From Arthrobacter sp. MA-N2 (GTDB lineage: Bacteria > Actinomycetota > Actinomycetes > Actinomycetales > Micrococcaceae), in the NCBI RefSeq assembly GCF_000517125.1, contig NZ_KI912157.1:216979-280978 (forward strand): a DNA stretch of 64,000 bases, read 5' to 3'. Position numbers and translations under genes: made by a program. The notes below the pieces were generated by a model. That model saw nothing but the letters and a program-made list of their open reading frames with translations, made no database searches and was not told the DNA's origin. This document shows, piece after piece, positions 17,381 to 25,862 of the stretch; position 1 is the stretch's first letter, and every line of letters starts with the position of its first letter.

Positions 17381-17995
17381 ATGACGTTGAGCGTGAAGGA
17401 CCGCGTGTATGCCGCAGCCGAGCAGATCAGTGCCGAGCGCCGGCCGACCGTGTCCACGGTCCGCGCGGCCGCCGGGGTGAGCAACGCCGACGCCACCCGG
17501 TACCTGAAGGAATGGACCGAGGAAAAGCAGGCCGCCGGCGGGCAGGTCGCCGCGACACCCGCCGCCCTGCTGGAACAGGCGGCACGCCTGGCCGGTGCCT
17601 GCTGGGCCGAAGCGTCCGCCCTGGCCGCTGAACGCCACGCCGCTGTAGAGGCGGCCTGGGCGCAGGAACGCAAGGACAAGGACCAGGAGATCGCCGAGCT
17701 CGTTGCCGACCTGGACCAGGCAAGCGCCGACAAAGACGCAGCCTCGACTGCCCATGCCGAGGACATCACCCGGCTGGAGGCCCAACGTGCGGCGTTGGAG
17801 CGCCAGCTTGCCGTGATCGGCAAGCAGCTGGAGGATTCGCGGGAGGCCGAGCGGGCCGCGGCCAAGGAAGCGGCGGCAGCGGCACGCAGATTGGCAACGG
17901 CCGAGGTCCGCGCCACCACCCTGGAGAAGGTCCACAACGCCCTGCTGGAGCGCGTGTCCCCGGAGACGAAGAATCCCGGCAGCCAAAAGGATTAA
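17381..17995 (+). CDS. kfrA: KfrA-like plasmid DNA-binding coiled-coil protein (copy 1)
   Basis: A 204-residue protein; ATG 17381 follows GAAGAGG. The N-terminal 60 residues (VKDRVYAAAEQISAERRPTVST, broken here as VKDRVYAAAEQIS and ERRPTVST; then AGVSNADATRYLKEW) match the KfrA N-terminal DNA-binding domain. Residues 90-190 are Ala/Glu/Lys-rich heptads forming a long coiled coil. KfrA of IncP plasmids autoregulates and contributes to stable inheritance. The perfect inverted repeat 32 bases upstream is its likely operator. A paralogue with the same operator lies at 54161, so both proteins may cross-regulate. Confidence 0.82.
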   Translation: MTLSVKDRVYAAAEQISAERRPTVSTVRAAAGVSNADATRYLKEWTEEKQAAGGQVAATPAALLEQAARLAGACWAEASALAAERHAAVEAAWAQERKDKDQEIAELVADLDQASADKDAASTAHAEDITRLEAQRAALERQLAVIGKQLEDSREAERAAAKEAAAAARRLATAEVRATTLEKVHNALLERVSPETKNPGSQKD

Positions 17996-18100
17996 ATCCG
18001 GCCTCGTCGTTCCATCCAGGAAACCGGCACGGACCGGATCCGGGCTGCGGTCAGGGCTGGCGGGCACCCAAGGGGGTGCACGTCAATCAGCTGCCTGCCC

Positions 18101-18457
18101 TCAGGAGGCTTTGGCAAGGTATTGGGCCAGTGCTTCCCTGAGGATTTCGCTGGGCTTGCGGTGCTCCATTTCGGACCGGGCGAGCAGCTGCGCGTCCATG
18201 TCCTTCGGGAGGCGGACGGTCCGGGACGGGGACGTTCCGCCGCTGCTCAGGGACGGCTTGCCCACGGCTCTCTTCACCGCTTCGGGGGAACCCAGGGCTG
18301 CTTCCAGGAGGGCGCGTCCGGCACCTGGCCCGGACGCCTTGGTGATGTGGGCGTCAGGGCCGATGTCGGCGGTCTGCGCCCATTCCCCCAGGGCATGGAA
18401 GCGGGCCTGTTCCTCCGGGGTCAGGTCCTGGCCGCCCTTGGTTTTCTTCTCACTCAT
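18101..18457 (-). CDS. BrnA-like ribbon-helix-helix antitoxin
   Basis: A 118-residue protein starting at ATG 18457, which overlaps the toxin stop by ATGA. The C-terminal 45 residues (SRTVRLPKDMDAQLLARSEM and KPSEILREALAQYL) look like a ribbon-helix-helix DNA-binding domain, and the charged N-terminus would bind the toxin. Toxin-first order with an RHH antitoxin matches BrnT/BrnA systems. The complex probably represses the palindromic promoter at 18755. Confidence 0.72.
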   Translation of the reverse strand: MSEKKTKGGQDLTPEEQARFHALGEWAQTADIGPDAHITKASGPGAGRALLEAALGSPEAVKRAVGKPSLSSGGTSPSRTVRLPKDMDAQLLARSEMEHRKPSEILREALAQYLAKAS

Positions 18458-18732
18458 TCCGTTGCTCCTCTCTCGGCAATGTCGAGTATCTTGCGCCTGG
18501 CCTCCATCACGTGGAAGACCAGGATGTCGTTGGGCGGGGTAATGACCGCCATGACTTCGAGAATCATCCGGCGGTCCCGGGACGGGCCGATAAACAGGTC
18601 CGGACGTGCGCCCGATTCCACCCGCGGTTCATCGAACTGCTCAACGTGGTAGATCTGGTTCAGGATCGCATTCAACGCATCCTCACGGGCAATTCCATGT
18701 TTGTCTGCGCTGTCCGCCCACCTAATCGCCAT
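18454..18732 (-). CDS. BrnT-like toxin
   Basis: A 92-residue protein beginning MAIRWADSADKHGI. It resembles BrnT/DUF497 RNase toxins: an N-terminal W-(S/D)-x(n)-KHGI region, an internal hydrophobic strand, and a closing HVMEARRKILDIAE that corresponds to the ISARKAT-type end with its conserved Arg. BrnT cleaves RNA and is neutralised by BrnA. It is first in a two-gene unit and the overlap with the antitoxin ensures coupling. Similarity is moderate; a different ParE/RelE-like toxin is an alternative. Confidence 0.65.
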   Translation of the reverse strand: MAIRWADSADKHGIAREDALNAILNQIYHVEQFDEPRVESGARPDLFIGPSRDRRMILEVMAVITPPNDILVFHVMEARRKILDIAERGATE

Positions 18733-18754
18733 ACAAATATTGTCTCACAATAAC

Positions 18755-18779
18755 CCGAATATTGCAAGACAATATTCGG
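18755..18779. promoter_or_regulatory. Operator palindrome of the toxin-antitoxin unit
   Basis: CCGAATATTG and CAATATTCGG are perfect complements around CAAGA. A related half, AATATTGT, lies between it and the start codon (18737 onward). The AT-rich sequence 23 bases upstream of the toxin ATG fits a promoter covered by the RHH antitoxin. Confidence 0.7.
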
Positions 18780-18989
18780 GAGTTGTTTCACCGGTGCAGC
18801 GGGGGCGACTGCCGCCTCAGGACAGTCCCGCAGCCGGTTGCTTCCAGGCCGGCCCGGGGTTGTGCACAGTGTGGACAGCCTTGAGCTGCGCGGAGGGCTC
18901 CGCCTGACCACAATGGGCATAATCCCGGGATCAGGATCGCTTCCGCTGCGCTGCACCCCGGACAGGCCCGGGCACGTGCCGGCGTTTCT

Positions 18990-19235
18990 TCATGCCCGTG
19001 CGTCTTCGGATACCTTGCGCCACAACAGGAAAGCCGCCAGGCCATTGAGGACCGCGATGAAGACATCGCCCGCCGCCGGCCGGCCGATGTCTTCATCGAG
19101 GACCACCAACACCAGCGATCCGGCCGCGGCGACCGTGAATACCACGGCCAGGAACCTCCGGATCCGCGGAGACCCCATCCCGGCACCGTGCCGCACCCGG
19201 TGTGGGCGGCCCGAACGCGGTGGCTGATCACTCAT
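18990..19235 (-). CDS. Small two-span membrane protein
   Basis: An 81-residue protein from ATG 19235. It has a basic N-terminal 25 residues, a hydrophobic segment near residues 28-46 (FLAVVFTVAAAGSLVLVV), a short acidic loop (LDEDIGRP) and a second segment near 55-72 (VFIAVLNGLAAFLLW). It resembles many small actinobacterial membrane proteins of unknown role. It is isolated, and read towards the BrnT/BrnA unit. Confidence rests on the coherent hydrophobic pattern. Confidence 0.55.
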   Translation of the reverse strand: MSDQPPRSGRPHRVRHGAGMGSPRIRRFLAVVFTVAAAGSLVLVVLDEDIGRPAAGDVFIAVLNGLAAFLLWRKVSEDARA

Positions 19236-19256
19236 GGCCTCACCCTACTCAGGAGG

Positions 19257-19579
19257 AAGGGCATGCTCGCAGGGCTCGCACCCATTTAGGCGTCCGCTGG
19301 CGCGGCCGGCTGTTGGGTCCAGTGTCTCCCTCGCAGGGCTCCGGAGACCCTGGACCTGTCTACGTCTTCGACGTTTTTTTGGTTGCTGTCCTCCGGATTC
19401 TAGGCGTCCGCTCCAGCCCGTCCAGCCCCTCCTTCGTCGGGGCCTGCGGTGCAGGAATGTCCCTCCGGCGCTCCTGCGTCGCTGATTTCCTCCAGGGAAT
19501 TTCCTCCCCCTTGCCCTGCGGGTAGACAGGCCTCCGTCGGCCGCCGAGCAAGCGAGCTTGCCAGCAACCAAAAAACAAC
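19257..19579 (+). ncRNA. Structured leader element, copy A (cut by IS110)
   Basis: This stretch aligns with the leaders of dprA, the DUF4192 gene and parB over GCGTCCGCTGGCGCGGCCGG, CCCCTCCTTCGTCGGGGCC, CGTCGCTGATTTCC and GGCCTCCGTCGGCC. It has ACGTC-TTC-GACGT followed by seven T, and the variable stem TCCCT (19460-19464) with AGGGA (19494-19498). The terminal GCTGGCCGGTCACC block and the gene it served are missing: identity stops at AAAACAAC, where IS110 begins. Confidence 0.75.
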
Positions 19580-19589
19580 TGTGAGTCTT

Positions 19590-19876
19590 GCAGTGGCTGG
19601 TCTGGGACTAGCTGGCAGTGTTGATGCCGGTCGTTCTGCCTGGCGCGTGACTCGAAAAAACAATTGCCCCCGCGAGGGTGCATTTCCCCCGACTTGTCCG
19701 CGCTGGGTGGAGCGGCCGGCCTTGACCTGTCCCACGACGGTGGCTTGATTAGAAGCTTGCCCAGCCCCTGCGGTTGTGGCTCATCACAGTATTGCCTCGA
19801 AGTGACTCTTCCCAGGTCCAGTGCCGGTCGCGACGCGACCTGTCTTGCCCGTTCGAAAGGAAGGAGGGTGGCCGCG
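19590..19876 (+). ncRNA. Candidate IS110 bridge RNA region
   Basis: IS110-group elements encode a bridge RNA in the non-coding left end before the transposase. This 290-base stretch holds no gene and shares blocks with the same place in the other IS110: GCTTGATTAGAAGC, TTGCCCAGCC, GTTGTGG and TTGCCTCG, plus GTCTGGGACT near the left end. Conservation without coding capacity fits a bridge RNA. Confidence 0.5.
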
Positions 19877-20989
19877 TTGACTATCGTTGCGCAGACCCGC
19901 CCGTTCGTCATCGGTGTGGACTGCCACGCCCGCACCCACACTTACGCCATCATCGAGGCCAGCACCCAGCGACAGATCGCGTGCGAGCAGTTCCCGACCA
20001 CCCCGGCAGGTATTTCCCGCGCACTTGCCTGGGCAGGCCGACGGACAGACGGCGACATGGCCTGTCTATGGGCCGTAGAGGGTATCGGCTCCTACGGGGC
20101 ACGTCTGGCCCGGGCAGTAACCGACGCCGGCTACGACGTCGCCGAAGCTCCACGGATGAACGCCCGAGGGCGCCGGGCGATCGGCAAATCCGACCCGCTG
20201 GACGCCGCAGCCATCGGAACCGCAGTCCTGGCCCTAGAGGAGTCCCAGCTCCGCGCCCCGCGCCGGGATGAAGGAGCCCGTGCTGGACTCAGGATCCTCA
20301 GCGCAGCCAGGGATCAGTTGACCCGGGACCGAACAATGAATGTCAATGCACTCACCGCCCTCCTCCGGGCACACGACTTGGGAATCGACGCTCGTAAACC
20401 TCTGGTTCCCGCCCAGATCGCAACGATCACCAGATGGCGGGAACGCCAGGAGCAGATCGAACTATCGATCGCGCGCGAGGAAGCAGTGCGGTTGGCGCGC
20501 CGCGTTCTCGAAGTGACCACCCAGCTGACTGCGAACCAGAAGCGCATGACAGAGCTGATCCAGCAAAGCCCCGCTGCGCCGCTGTTGGAGATGGTGGGCG
20601 CCGGGGCTGTCACAGTCGCCACCGTCCTGACAGCTTGGTCGCATCCAGGAAGGGTTCGCAGCGAAGCTGCCTTCGCCTCACTGGCAGGGGTGAATCCCTT
20701 GCCAGCCTCAAGCGGCAACACTGTCCGGCACAGGCTCAACCGGGGCGGTGATAGGCGCCTCAACCGAGCCCTGCACACCATAACCATGACCCGGATGGTC
20801 CACGACCCCGGAACACGGGACTACGTCACCAAACGCACCCAAGAAGGCCGCAGTTACCGTGAAATCCGCAGATCCCTCAAGCGCTACATCGCCCGAATCC
20901 TCTACCGCCAGCTCAACGCTCTTTACGCAACGACGGAACCGGCCCCATCCCACGTTGCCGGGGCAGATGGTTCAGGTGGTGTCCCTTAA
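19877..20989 (+). CDS. IS110-family DEDD transposase
   Basis: A 370-residue recombinase. I chose TTG 19877, nine bases after AAGGAGG; GTG 19868 is too close to that site. The RuvC-like N-terminal domain shows FVIGVDCHARTHTY (first Asp), WAVEGIGSYG (Glu) and GKSDPLDAAAIG (two Asp). The C-terminal Tnp_20 domain has MVGAGAVTVATVLTAW and GVNPLPASSGN, with the catalytic Ser expected in ASSGN. IS110 enzymes recombine target and donor under guidance of a bridge RNA. The frame is intact, so it could be active. Confidence 0.9.
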   Translation: MTIVAQTRPFVIGVDCHARTHTYAIIEASTQRQIACEQFPTTPAGISRALAWAGRRTDGDMACLWAVEGIGSYGARLARAVTDAGYDVAEAPRMNARGRRAIGKSDPLDAAAIGTAVLALEESQLRAPRRDEGARAGLRILSAARDQLTRDRTMNVNALTALLRAHDLGIDARKPLVPAQIATITRWRERQEQIELSIAREEAVRLARRVLEVTTQLTANQKRMTELIQQSPAAPLLEMVGAGAVTVATVLTAWSHPGRVRSEAAFASLAGVNPLPASSGNTVRHRLNRGGDRRLNRALHTITMTRMVHDPGTRDYVTKRTQEGRSYREIRRSLKRYIARILYRQLNALYATTEPAPSHVAGADGSGGVP

Positions 20990-21009
20990 GGATCGGCTAC
21001 CGGGACGAT

Positions 21010-21465
21010 CTATTCGAGACTCGAGTCACCTGCAAGGTGTCGGTTGCGCGCCTCGATCAGCCTTTGGAGGTAGCGGCCCAGCACCAGCTTCTCGGCCAGG
21101 CGTCCTATGGGTCCGAACGGTGCCTCGAACTCGATGCGATCCACCATCGTGGTTCCTGCGGAGTCTTGGCTGAACTCATGGACGTGCCGGAAACGTCGGA
21201 ACGGACCTTTGACCTGCTCATCTACGAAGTAGTCGGGTGACTGCATCTCGGTTATCCTGCTCGTCATTTGAAGCGGGACGCCGAAGTGCCAGGCTCGCCA
21301 GGTCACTTCCTCACCCAAAGAGATAAGACCGGACCTCACGCCGCCTACGGCCTCTTCACGAGACTGCGCCATGGAGTCAGTGTGGGCGTCAATGCTCCGG
21401 GCAAGGTCAAACAGCTCCGCTTTGGCCATCTTTGTCCGGGTTCTGCACTCAAAATAAACGGCCAT
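21010..21465 (-). CDS. SRPBCC (START-like) family protein
   Basis: A 151-residue protein from ATG 21465; the longer frame to 21612 is Pro/Gly/Arg-rich and unlikely. The pattern EELFDLARSID-type start, then WRAWHFGVPLQMTSRITEM, FRRFRHVHEFSQ and a long C-terminal helix (RLAEKLVLGRYLQRLIEARN) fits the SRPBCC ligand-binding fold. It lacks an enzyme motif. Its last codons lie inside the right end of the IS110 element, so the C-terminus has been altered by that insertion. Function is unknown; related proteins bind lipids or hydrophobic ligands. Confidence 0.72.
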   Translation of the reverse strand: MAVYFECRTRTKMAKAELFDLARSIDAHTDSMAQSREEAVGGVRSGLISLGEEVTWRAWHFGVPLQMTSRITEMQSPDYFVDEQVKGPFRRFRHVHEFSQDSAGTTMVDRIEFEAPFGPIGRLAEKLVLGRYLQRLIEARNRHLAGDSSLE

Positions 21466-21790
21466 GGTCAGAGTATTGCAGCTCCTTCCGCCCCGGCCGG
21501 GAATCTGGCAGACAGAACCGTGCCCGGTTGAGGATCCTCCACCGGACACTTTGGGGGCGGGTCTCGCACGGCGATGCAGATCCAGGGGTTTGCCAAGCGC
21601 CAGGGCTGCCATGGTCCGCGGCCCAACGGTGATGCGGCGCGTCGGGTGCTGCGCGTGTAGTCGTGTCGAGCGTGCGTCGTACCGGACGCCGACTAATCGC
21701 CGGCACGGAGTTCACAATGCACTTCATGACGCTGAAAGCTGGGGTGTGAGGCCAGGACGATCAACCGTCAGCGGATCGCACGCGGCCAGT

Positions 21791-22066
21791 TCAGCGCCCG
21801 TCGGGCAGCCTTGATCTGAGTTCTTCCGCATGGGAAGCGAGGGCCTGACGCTGGTCTCGCGTGAATCTTCTGGCCTGCAGGTCGAGGACTGCCCGGCTGC
21901 CATGCTCTCCCACACCCAACAGCTGACCCACGCGACGTATTGCTTCGTCCATGTCCTCTGAATCGTCAATCACCTGGAAGACCTCGTCGCGCCGATCCAT
22001 CGCCTGCACCAGCGCCTCGACGATTATCAACTGCTGTTCCCTCATCTGCCGCTCATGCTCATCCAT
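21791..22066 (-). CDS. Small protein resembling the GyrA/ParC coiled-coil tower
   Basis: A 91-residue protein from ATG 22066. The segment IIVEALVQAMDRRDEVFQVI...SEDMDEAIRRVGQLLGV...AVLDLQARRFTRDQR follows the order of the GyrA tower region (helix, D-E-V-I, then the A-I-L-D-M-Q-L-R-R-L-T signature). None of the GyrA catalytic part is present. It could bind topoisomerases as an inhibitor or structural mimic, or be a free-standing domain of other use. It is a stand-alone gene. Confidence 0.6.
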   Translation of the reverse strand: MDEHERQMREQQLIIVEALVQAMDRRDEVFQVIDDSEDMDEAIRRVGQLLGVGEHGSRAVLDLQARRFTRDQRQALASHAEELRSRLPDGR

Positions 22067-22123
22067 GCCGCGATTCTTGCACGACCGGCAGTCTTGGGCC
22101 TTTCCGTCCAGTTTGGGGATCCT

Positions 22124-22537
22124 TTACCGGACCGGTTTGAACGGCCAATGGTCCGGATAGGTGTGAGGAACTGCGACGACTTGCACTGCGTCCTCGTAGA
22201 CGAGTCGACCGGGGTTCCGGGTGCGAAGCGCCACCCAGGGGACGTCGTGCCGGTCGAGTAGGTCCAGATATCCAGCTGTCATATCGAGAAGCTGTGTGGA
22301 CTCGGCCTTGAACCACGACCTGGCGCCAGGGTTCAGCTCAGAGTTGTAGCAATCCGCCGCCACGGTTGTCGGGTCGGCATAAATTGCCGAGGCGTTGGCG
22401 TTAGCAATCTGGAGCCATTGCTTATCTGCTTCACCCAAGAGTCCCTCATCTCTGAGTCCGTTGGCCATCGCGAACACACCTGGAAATCGCCCGCGACGGT
22501 TAGGGACGGCGCTTTGATAGCGAACGAACTCACCCAT
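22124..22537 (-). CDS. Hypothetical protein
   Basis: A 137-residue protein from ATG 22537 (MGEFVRYQS); ATG 22558 would add seven residues. It is soluble and rich in Trp and Asp, with WLQIANANASAIYADPTTV and a closing VVAVPHTYPDHWPFKPVR. I do not recognise a family. The unbroken frame, plausible composition and the neighbouring chromosomal-type genes suggest it is real. Confidence 0.55.
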   Translation of the reverse strand: MGEFVRYQSAVPNRRGRFPGVFAMANGLRDEGLLGEADKQWLQIANANASAIYADPTTVAADCYNSELNPGARSWFKAESTQLLDMTAGYLDLLDRHDVPWVALRTRNPGRLVYEDAVQVVAVPHTYPDHWPFKPVR

Positions 22538-22699
22538 GCAAAGAGGGTACGCACTCATGGGCCATTGTCAGCTCACCTGTCCTAGTAAAGGATCGTCTAT
22601 CTGTACTGATCGGAGACGTCGATTGAGTGGAGGTGAGAACTCGGCCCCCATGTATTCCGGGCACCGAGGTCACTACTTGACGAGATTCCTGGCGCTCCT

Positions 22700-23719
22700 T
22701 CAGCCTTTGGCTTCGGCTTTTCTCGCACGTAGGTCTTCTCGGTACTCGAGGCGGACCTCCGCGTACTGCTCGTCAGTGAGGTTGACCATATGCCGCATCG
22801 CGTCGCCAGACCAAACGTAGGTCACACCGTCGCTGTGCTTCCATGCCATGCGTGGGTCGTCACGCAGATGATCCTTCCAGCACAGGGCCTGGTGATCATG
22901 GGTTGTCAGCGTTCTGTCCTTACCGGGCCCCTTCCGCTTGGCATTCACCCGCTCAAGCAGCTTGGTCCTCGTGTAGGGATGCGTCTGATTTGGGTCGGTC
23001 TTCTTCACCATTACCCGCTCGCCTTCATGCGCCACTGACACGACCAAGTCGGCCCGCGTTACGGCCTTGACTGAGTTCAGGTGAACGTCATAGACGGCTG
23101 CGACGCGCTGCATGTCGGCGCCAGCGGCTTGGGCTTTGTCGAGTAGTTCGCGTAGGCCCTCGATGAAATCTTGAACCTCGGTCACGGCTGAGGTGGCAGG
23201 TTCGGTCTTCATGAACTGGATTGGCTCCGTCGGTGCCTTAGCGCCGAGGGGCAGGAGCTGCCAGGTAATTGAATCGGCCAAGTCCTTGTTGAAGCGGTCG
23301 AGCATGAAGTCCCGATAATTGAGGACGCTGGTCTGCAAGAAGGGGTAAACCATCTCGCCCAAATCGGCGGCGTAGAGGTGCACCGCGCGGTTACGGTACC
23401 CGACGAGAGCTGTGACGTTGGCTGCCAAGGCCGTGCCGTCCACACCTGTCGGGAAGAGCTTGTTGATGACCACCTGCTTGAGTGCATCTTCAGCCGCTAG
23501 CGTTCGGTAGGGCTCGTTGCGCTTCTTAGGGTAGAAGATGCGCTTTCCCGCCTGCCGTAGGGTCGCCTTCAGCGCGAGTTCCCAGGCGTTGACGACGAGC
23601 ACCACGGTGACCTCGTCTCGGTACTCCATTCGCGGCTTGTTGTAGACCTCAATCGCTGCCAGCATTGCCGAGAGTGAATTCGCGACGAGGCGCCGGGAAG
23701 AGACATAGGGCTGCGGCAC
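22700..23719 (-). CDS. DUF3644 domain protein
   Basis: A 339-residue protein with the DUF3644 hallmark near residues 40-56 (VVLVVNAWELALKATLRQ) and a following YRNRAVHLY. These resemble the helical HEPN-like nucleotide or RNA-binding core. The C-terminal half contains winged-helix-like and charged segments (TRTKLLERVNAKRKGPGK) and ends in a basic helix. DUF3644 proteins are often found in mobile or defence-rich regions, but their activity is unproven. The gene is complete and monocistronic. Confidence 0.75.
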   Translation of the reverse strand: MPQPYVSSRRLVANSLSAMLAAIEVYNKPRMEYRDEVTVVLVVNAWELALKATLRQAGKRIFYPKKRNEPYRTLAAEDALKQVVINKLFPTGVDGTALAANVTALVGYRNRAVHLYAADLGEMVYPFLQTSVLNYRDFMLDRFNKDLADSITWQLLPLGAKAPTEPIQFMKTEPATSAVTEVQDFIEGLRELLDKAQAAGADMQRVAAVYDVHLNSVKAVTRADLVVSVAHEGERVMVKKTDPNQTHPYTRTKLLERVNAKRKGPGKDRTLTTHDHQALCWKDHLRDDPRMAWKHSDGVTYVWSGDAMRHMVNLTDEQYAEVRLEYREDLRARKAEAKG

Positions 23720-23969
23720 TTTTCATCACCTCGGTCAGGAAGATCGTCAATGACCGAGCTTAGAGCTACTGACCGAGAACTCTGAGCAATCATGAGAAGG
23801 GCGGCGGGTCGCTGCAAGCTACTAATTTAGGGGCCAATCTAAAAGCTGTTTTTGTCGTCCGTAAGCCGGTCGATCACCGTACCGCGGAAGTCCGCCGCCA
23901 CGTTCCGGGCCATTGCTGGCCTGGGCCATGTACGTAAGACCCGCACGGTGATATGCACGGTGATGGGGG

Positions 23970-25837
23970 GGCGGTTTCTGGGGGTCGACGCAACAGATGC
24001 GTGATTTTCGGGTGTTTCCCCGGTGCTTTGAGGCTATCGCAAAGCGGCGGCCAGCGCTGTGCGTTCGGTTTTAAATCGTGCTGCCGGGGTGTCATAGTCG
24101 AGGGTTTTTCGTGGCCGTTCGTTGAGTTCCCGCATCACGTGGGAGACGTGCTCAACGCTGTGAACGGCGAGGTTGGTGCCTTTGGGGAAGTACTGGCGGG
24201 CCAGCCCGTTGAAGTTCTCGTTAGCGCCGCGCTGCCAGGGGCTGGAGCGTTCGGCAAAGTAGACTTGGACCCCGGTTTTCTTTGTTAGTTCCTCGTGGCT
24301 GGCCATTTCCACGCCCTGGTCCCAGGTGAGTGTTCGCTTCAGGTGTGTTGGCAGCTTCGCGAACGCGCTGATGGCGGCTGCGTTGACGCTCGCAGCGGTG
24401 TGATCCAGGGGCAGATTTATGATGATGCCGTACTGTGTTTTTCTTTCCCTGAGTGTCATCATCGCCGAGACTGACCCGACGCCGACGATGAGGTCGCCTT
24501 CCCAGTGGCCGGCCTCTAGACGGGTTTCGACCTCTGCCGGCCGCTGGTCGATCATGGTCATGTTGCGGATCCGGGAGCCTTGCCCGGTGCGGGTGCGCCA
24601 ACGGGTCTTGCGGACCCTACGGCCGGTGCGCAGCTTGGCGGCATACCGCTGGTGCAGGCCGTGGTCCTCACGCAGCAGCAATGCCCGGTAGATCGTTTCC
24701 GGGCACAACCGCATCGTCTGGTCATCGGGGTATGTCTTCTTCATCCACCCGCAGATTTCGTCCGGCGACCAGAAACGGTTGAGCTTGCGTTGCACAAGGG
24801 TGCGCAGCCGGGTGTTGGCAACGAGCTTATGCACTTTCGGTCGGGCCCGTTGTAGCCGGGCGTCATGATCGGCAGTGCGGGGCAGGTAGAGGCCTTGAGC
24901 GTCCCGGTGACGGTCGAGTTCCCGTTTGATCGTGGAGGTGTGACGGCCCAGTTCCGCCGCGATTCGCCGCATTGAGTGCCCCAGGCGCAGCAGGTCCGCG
25001 ATCTGCAACCGCTCCCGCGCATCCAGGTAGCGGCCCGCGGTTACGGCCGGCAATGTGATGGCTGGGATCTGGAAATTGCTGGCTTTACGCAACTGCGTCC
25101 CTGTTCTTCGGTGCATACCAAGAAGTCTGCATGCTTCTGCGTTGCTCACCCCGTTGCGCATCAGCTGCCAATACTTCTCGGCCCGTGCAGCACGGCGTTG
25201 CTGCGCTTCTGAGAGCACCGCGCCGAGCATCTGGTCTGCGTAACGACCGGAGGAGAGGACAGCGGCGTGCTGCGCGGCCGTGGCCGCGTTTCGCTCTTTC
25301 GATAGTCGGGATAAACGGTCGCGTTCGAAGGTCAGCCTGAGGCGGTCCGTCAAGCGCAATTGGTCCTGGCACCGCCTAACGGTCACCTTGGACTGCCGTA
25401 GCTGGTCGAAACGACGGTGTATCCACCGATATGCGGTTGAACGGCTCACACCCGCTGCCTTAGCTGCCTCCCCAAGGCTTTTCCCGCGATCAAACGCCGC
25501 CCAAAAGCTGGCCTCCTCGTCAATATTCACCCGAAGATGATGCCGGTCTTTGACCTGGCCGACGTCACCTTCCCACGCCGCCAGCCGGGACGTGGTGAAC
25601 CCGAGCTCCGCCGTCGTCTCGCTGGGAGTCTTGCCGTTGCGACGCAGACGCAAGTATTCCTCGCGCAGCAAGCGGTAGCCGACCTCTTTATCGAAGCCAG
25701 CATGTCGGGCGGACGGTTTGAGACCATGCCCATGCTTTACCGAGGCAAGAAACCGGATGCCTGCTGCTGACGAGGAACTGAGATACATGTCGAACCACCT
25801 TGAAAGAAGGTGTTGCTTCGATCAACAGAATCCCGCG
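23970..25837 (-). mobile_element. IS30-family insertion sequence
   Basis: The transposase is bounded by related outward-reading ends. On the right, TGTTGCTTCGATCAACAGAA starts at 25811. On the left, the complement of 23970-23996 reads TGTTGCGTCGACCCCCAGAA. The two agree at 16 of 20 positions. The element ends just upstream of a serine recombinase gene, whose promoter it may have replaced. Confidence 0.75.
24034..25788 (-). CDS. IS30-family DDE transposase
   Basis: A 584-residue transposase, longer than the usual 350-460 because of two helix-turn-helix domains in an extended N-terminus (AKAAGVSRSTAYRWI near residue 115). The IS30 helix-turn-helix (LGHSMRRIAAELGRHTSTI) lies mid-protein. The DDE core is clear: GHWEGDLIVG, TWDQGVEMA and ANENFNGLARQYFPKG. 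IS30 enzymes insert near sequences that resemble their own ends. The frame is intact and the inverted repeats lie just outside it. Confidence 0.9.
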   Translation of the reverse strand: MYLSSSSAAGIRFLASVKHGHGLKPSARHAGFDKEVGYRLLREEYLRLRRNGKTPSETTAELGFTTSRLAAWEGDVGQVKDRHHLRVNIDEEASFWAAFDRGKSLGEAAKAAGVSRSTAYRWIHRRFDQLRQSKVTVRRCQDQLRLTDRLRLTFERDRLSRLSKERNAATAAQHAAVLSSGRYADQMLGAVLSEAQQRRAARAEKYWQLMRNGVSNAEACRLLGMHRRTGTQLRKASNFQIPAITLPAVTAGRYLDARERLQIADLLRLGHSMRRIAAELGRHTSTIKRELDRHRDAQGLYLPRTADHDARLQRARPKVHKLVANTRLRTLVQRKLNRFWSPDEICGWMKKTYPDDQTMRLCPETIYRALLLREDHGLHQRYAAKLRTGRRVRKTRWRTRTGQGSRIRNMTMIDQRPAEVETRLEAGHWEGDLIVGVGSVSAMMTLRERKTQYGIIINLPLDHTAASVNAAAISAFAKLPTHLKRTLTWDQGVEMASHEELTKKTGVQVYFAERSSPWQRGANENFNGLARQYFPKGTNLAVHSVEHVSHVMRELNERPRKTLDYDTPAARFKTERTALAAALR

Positions 25838-25862
25838 GGGGATTACTGCAACCCTGTTCCTC

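Larger units (their letters stand above)
19580..21021 (+). mobile_element. IS110-family insertion sequence (copy 1)
   Basis: The element carries one DEDD transposase. The left boundary is where leader copy A loses identity, just after AAAACAAC. The right boundary is near ATTCGAGACT (21012-21021), shared with the second IS110 copy at 45182. It separates a leader from its lost gene and abuts the 3' end of the SRPBCC gene. IS110 elements have no long inverted repeats, so the ends are approximate. Confidence 0.7.
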
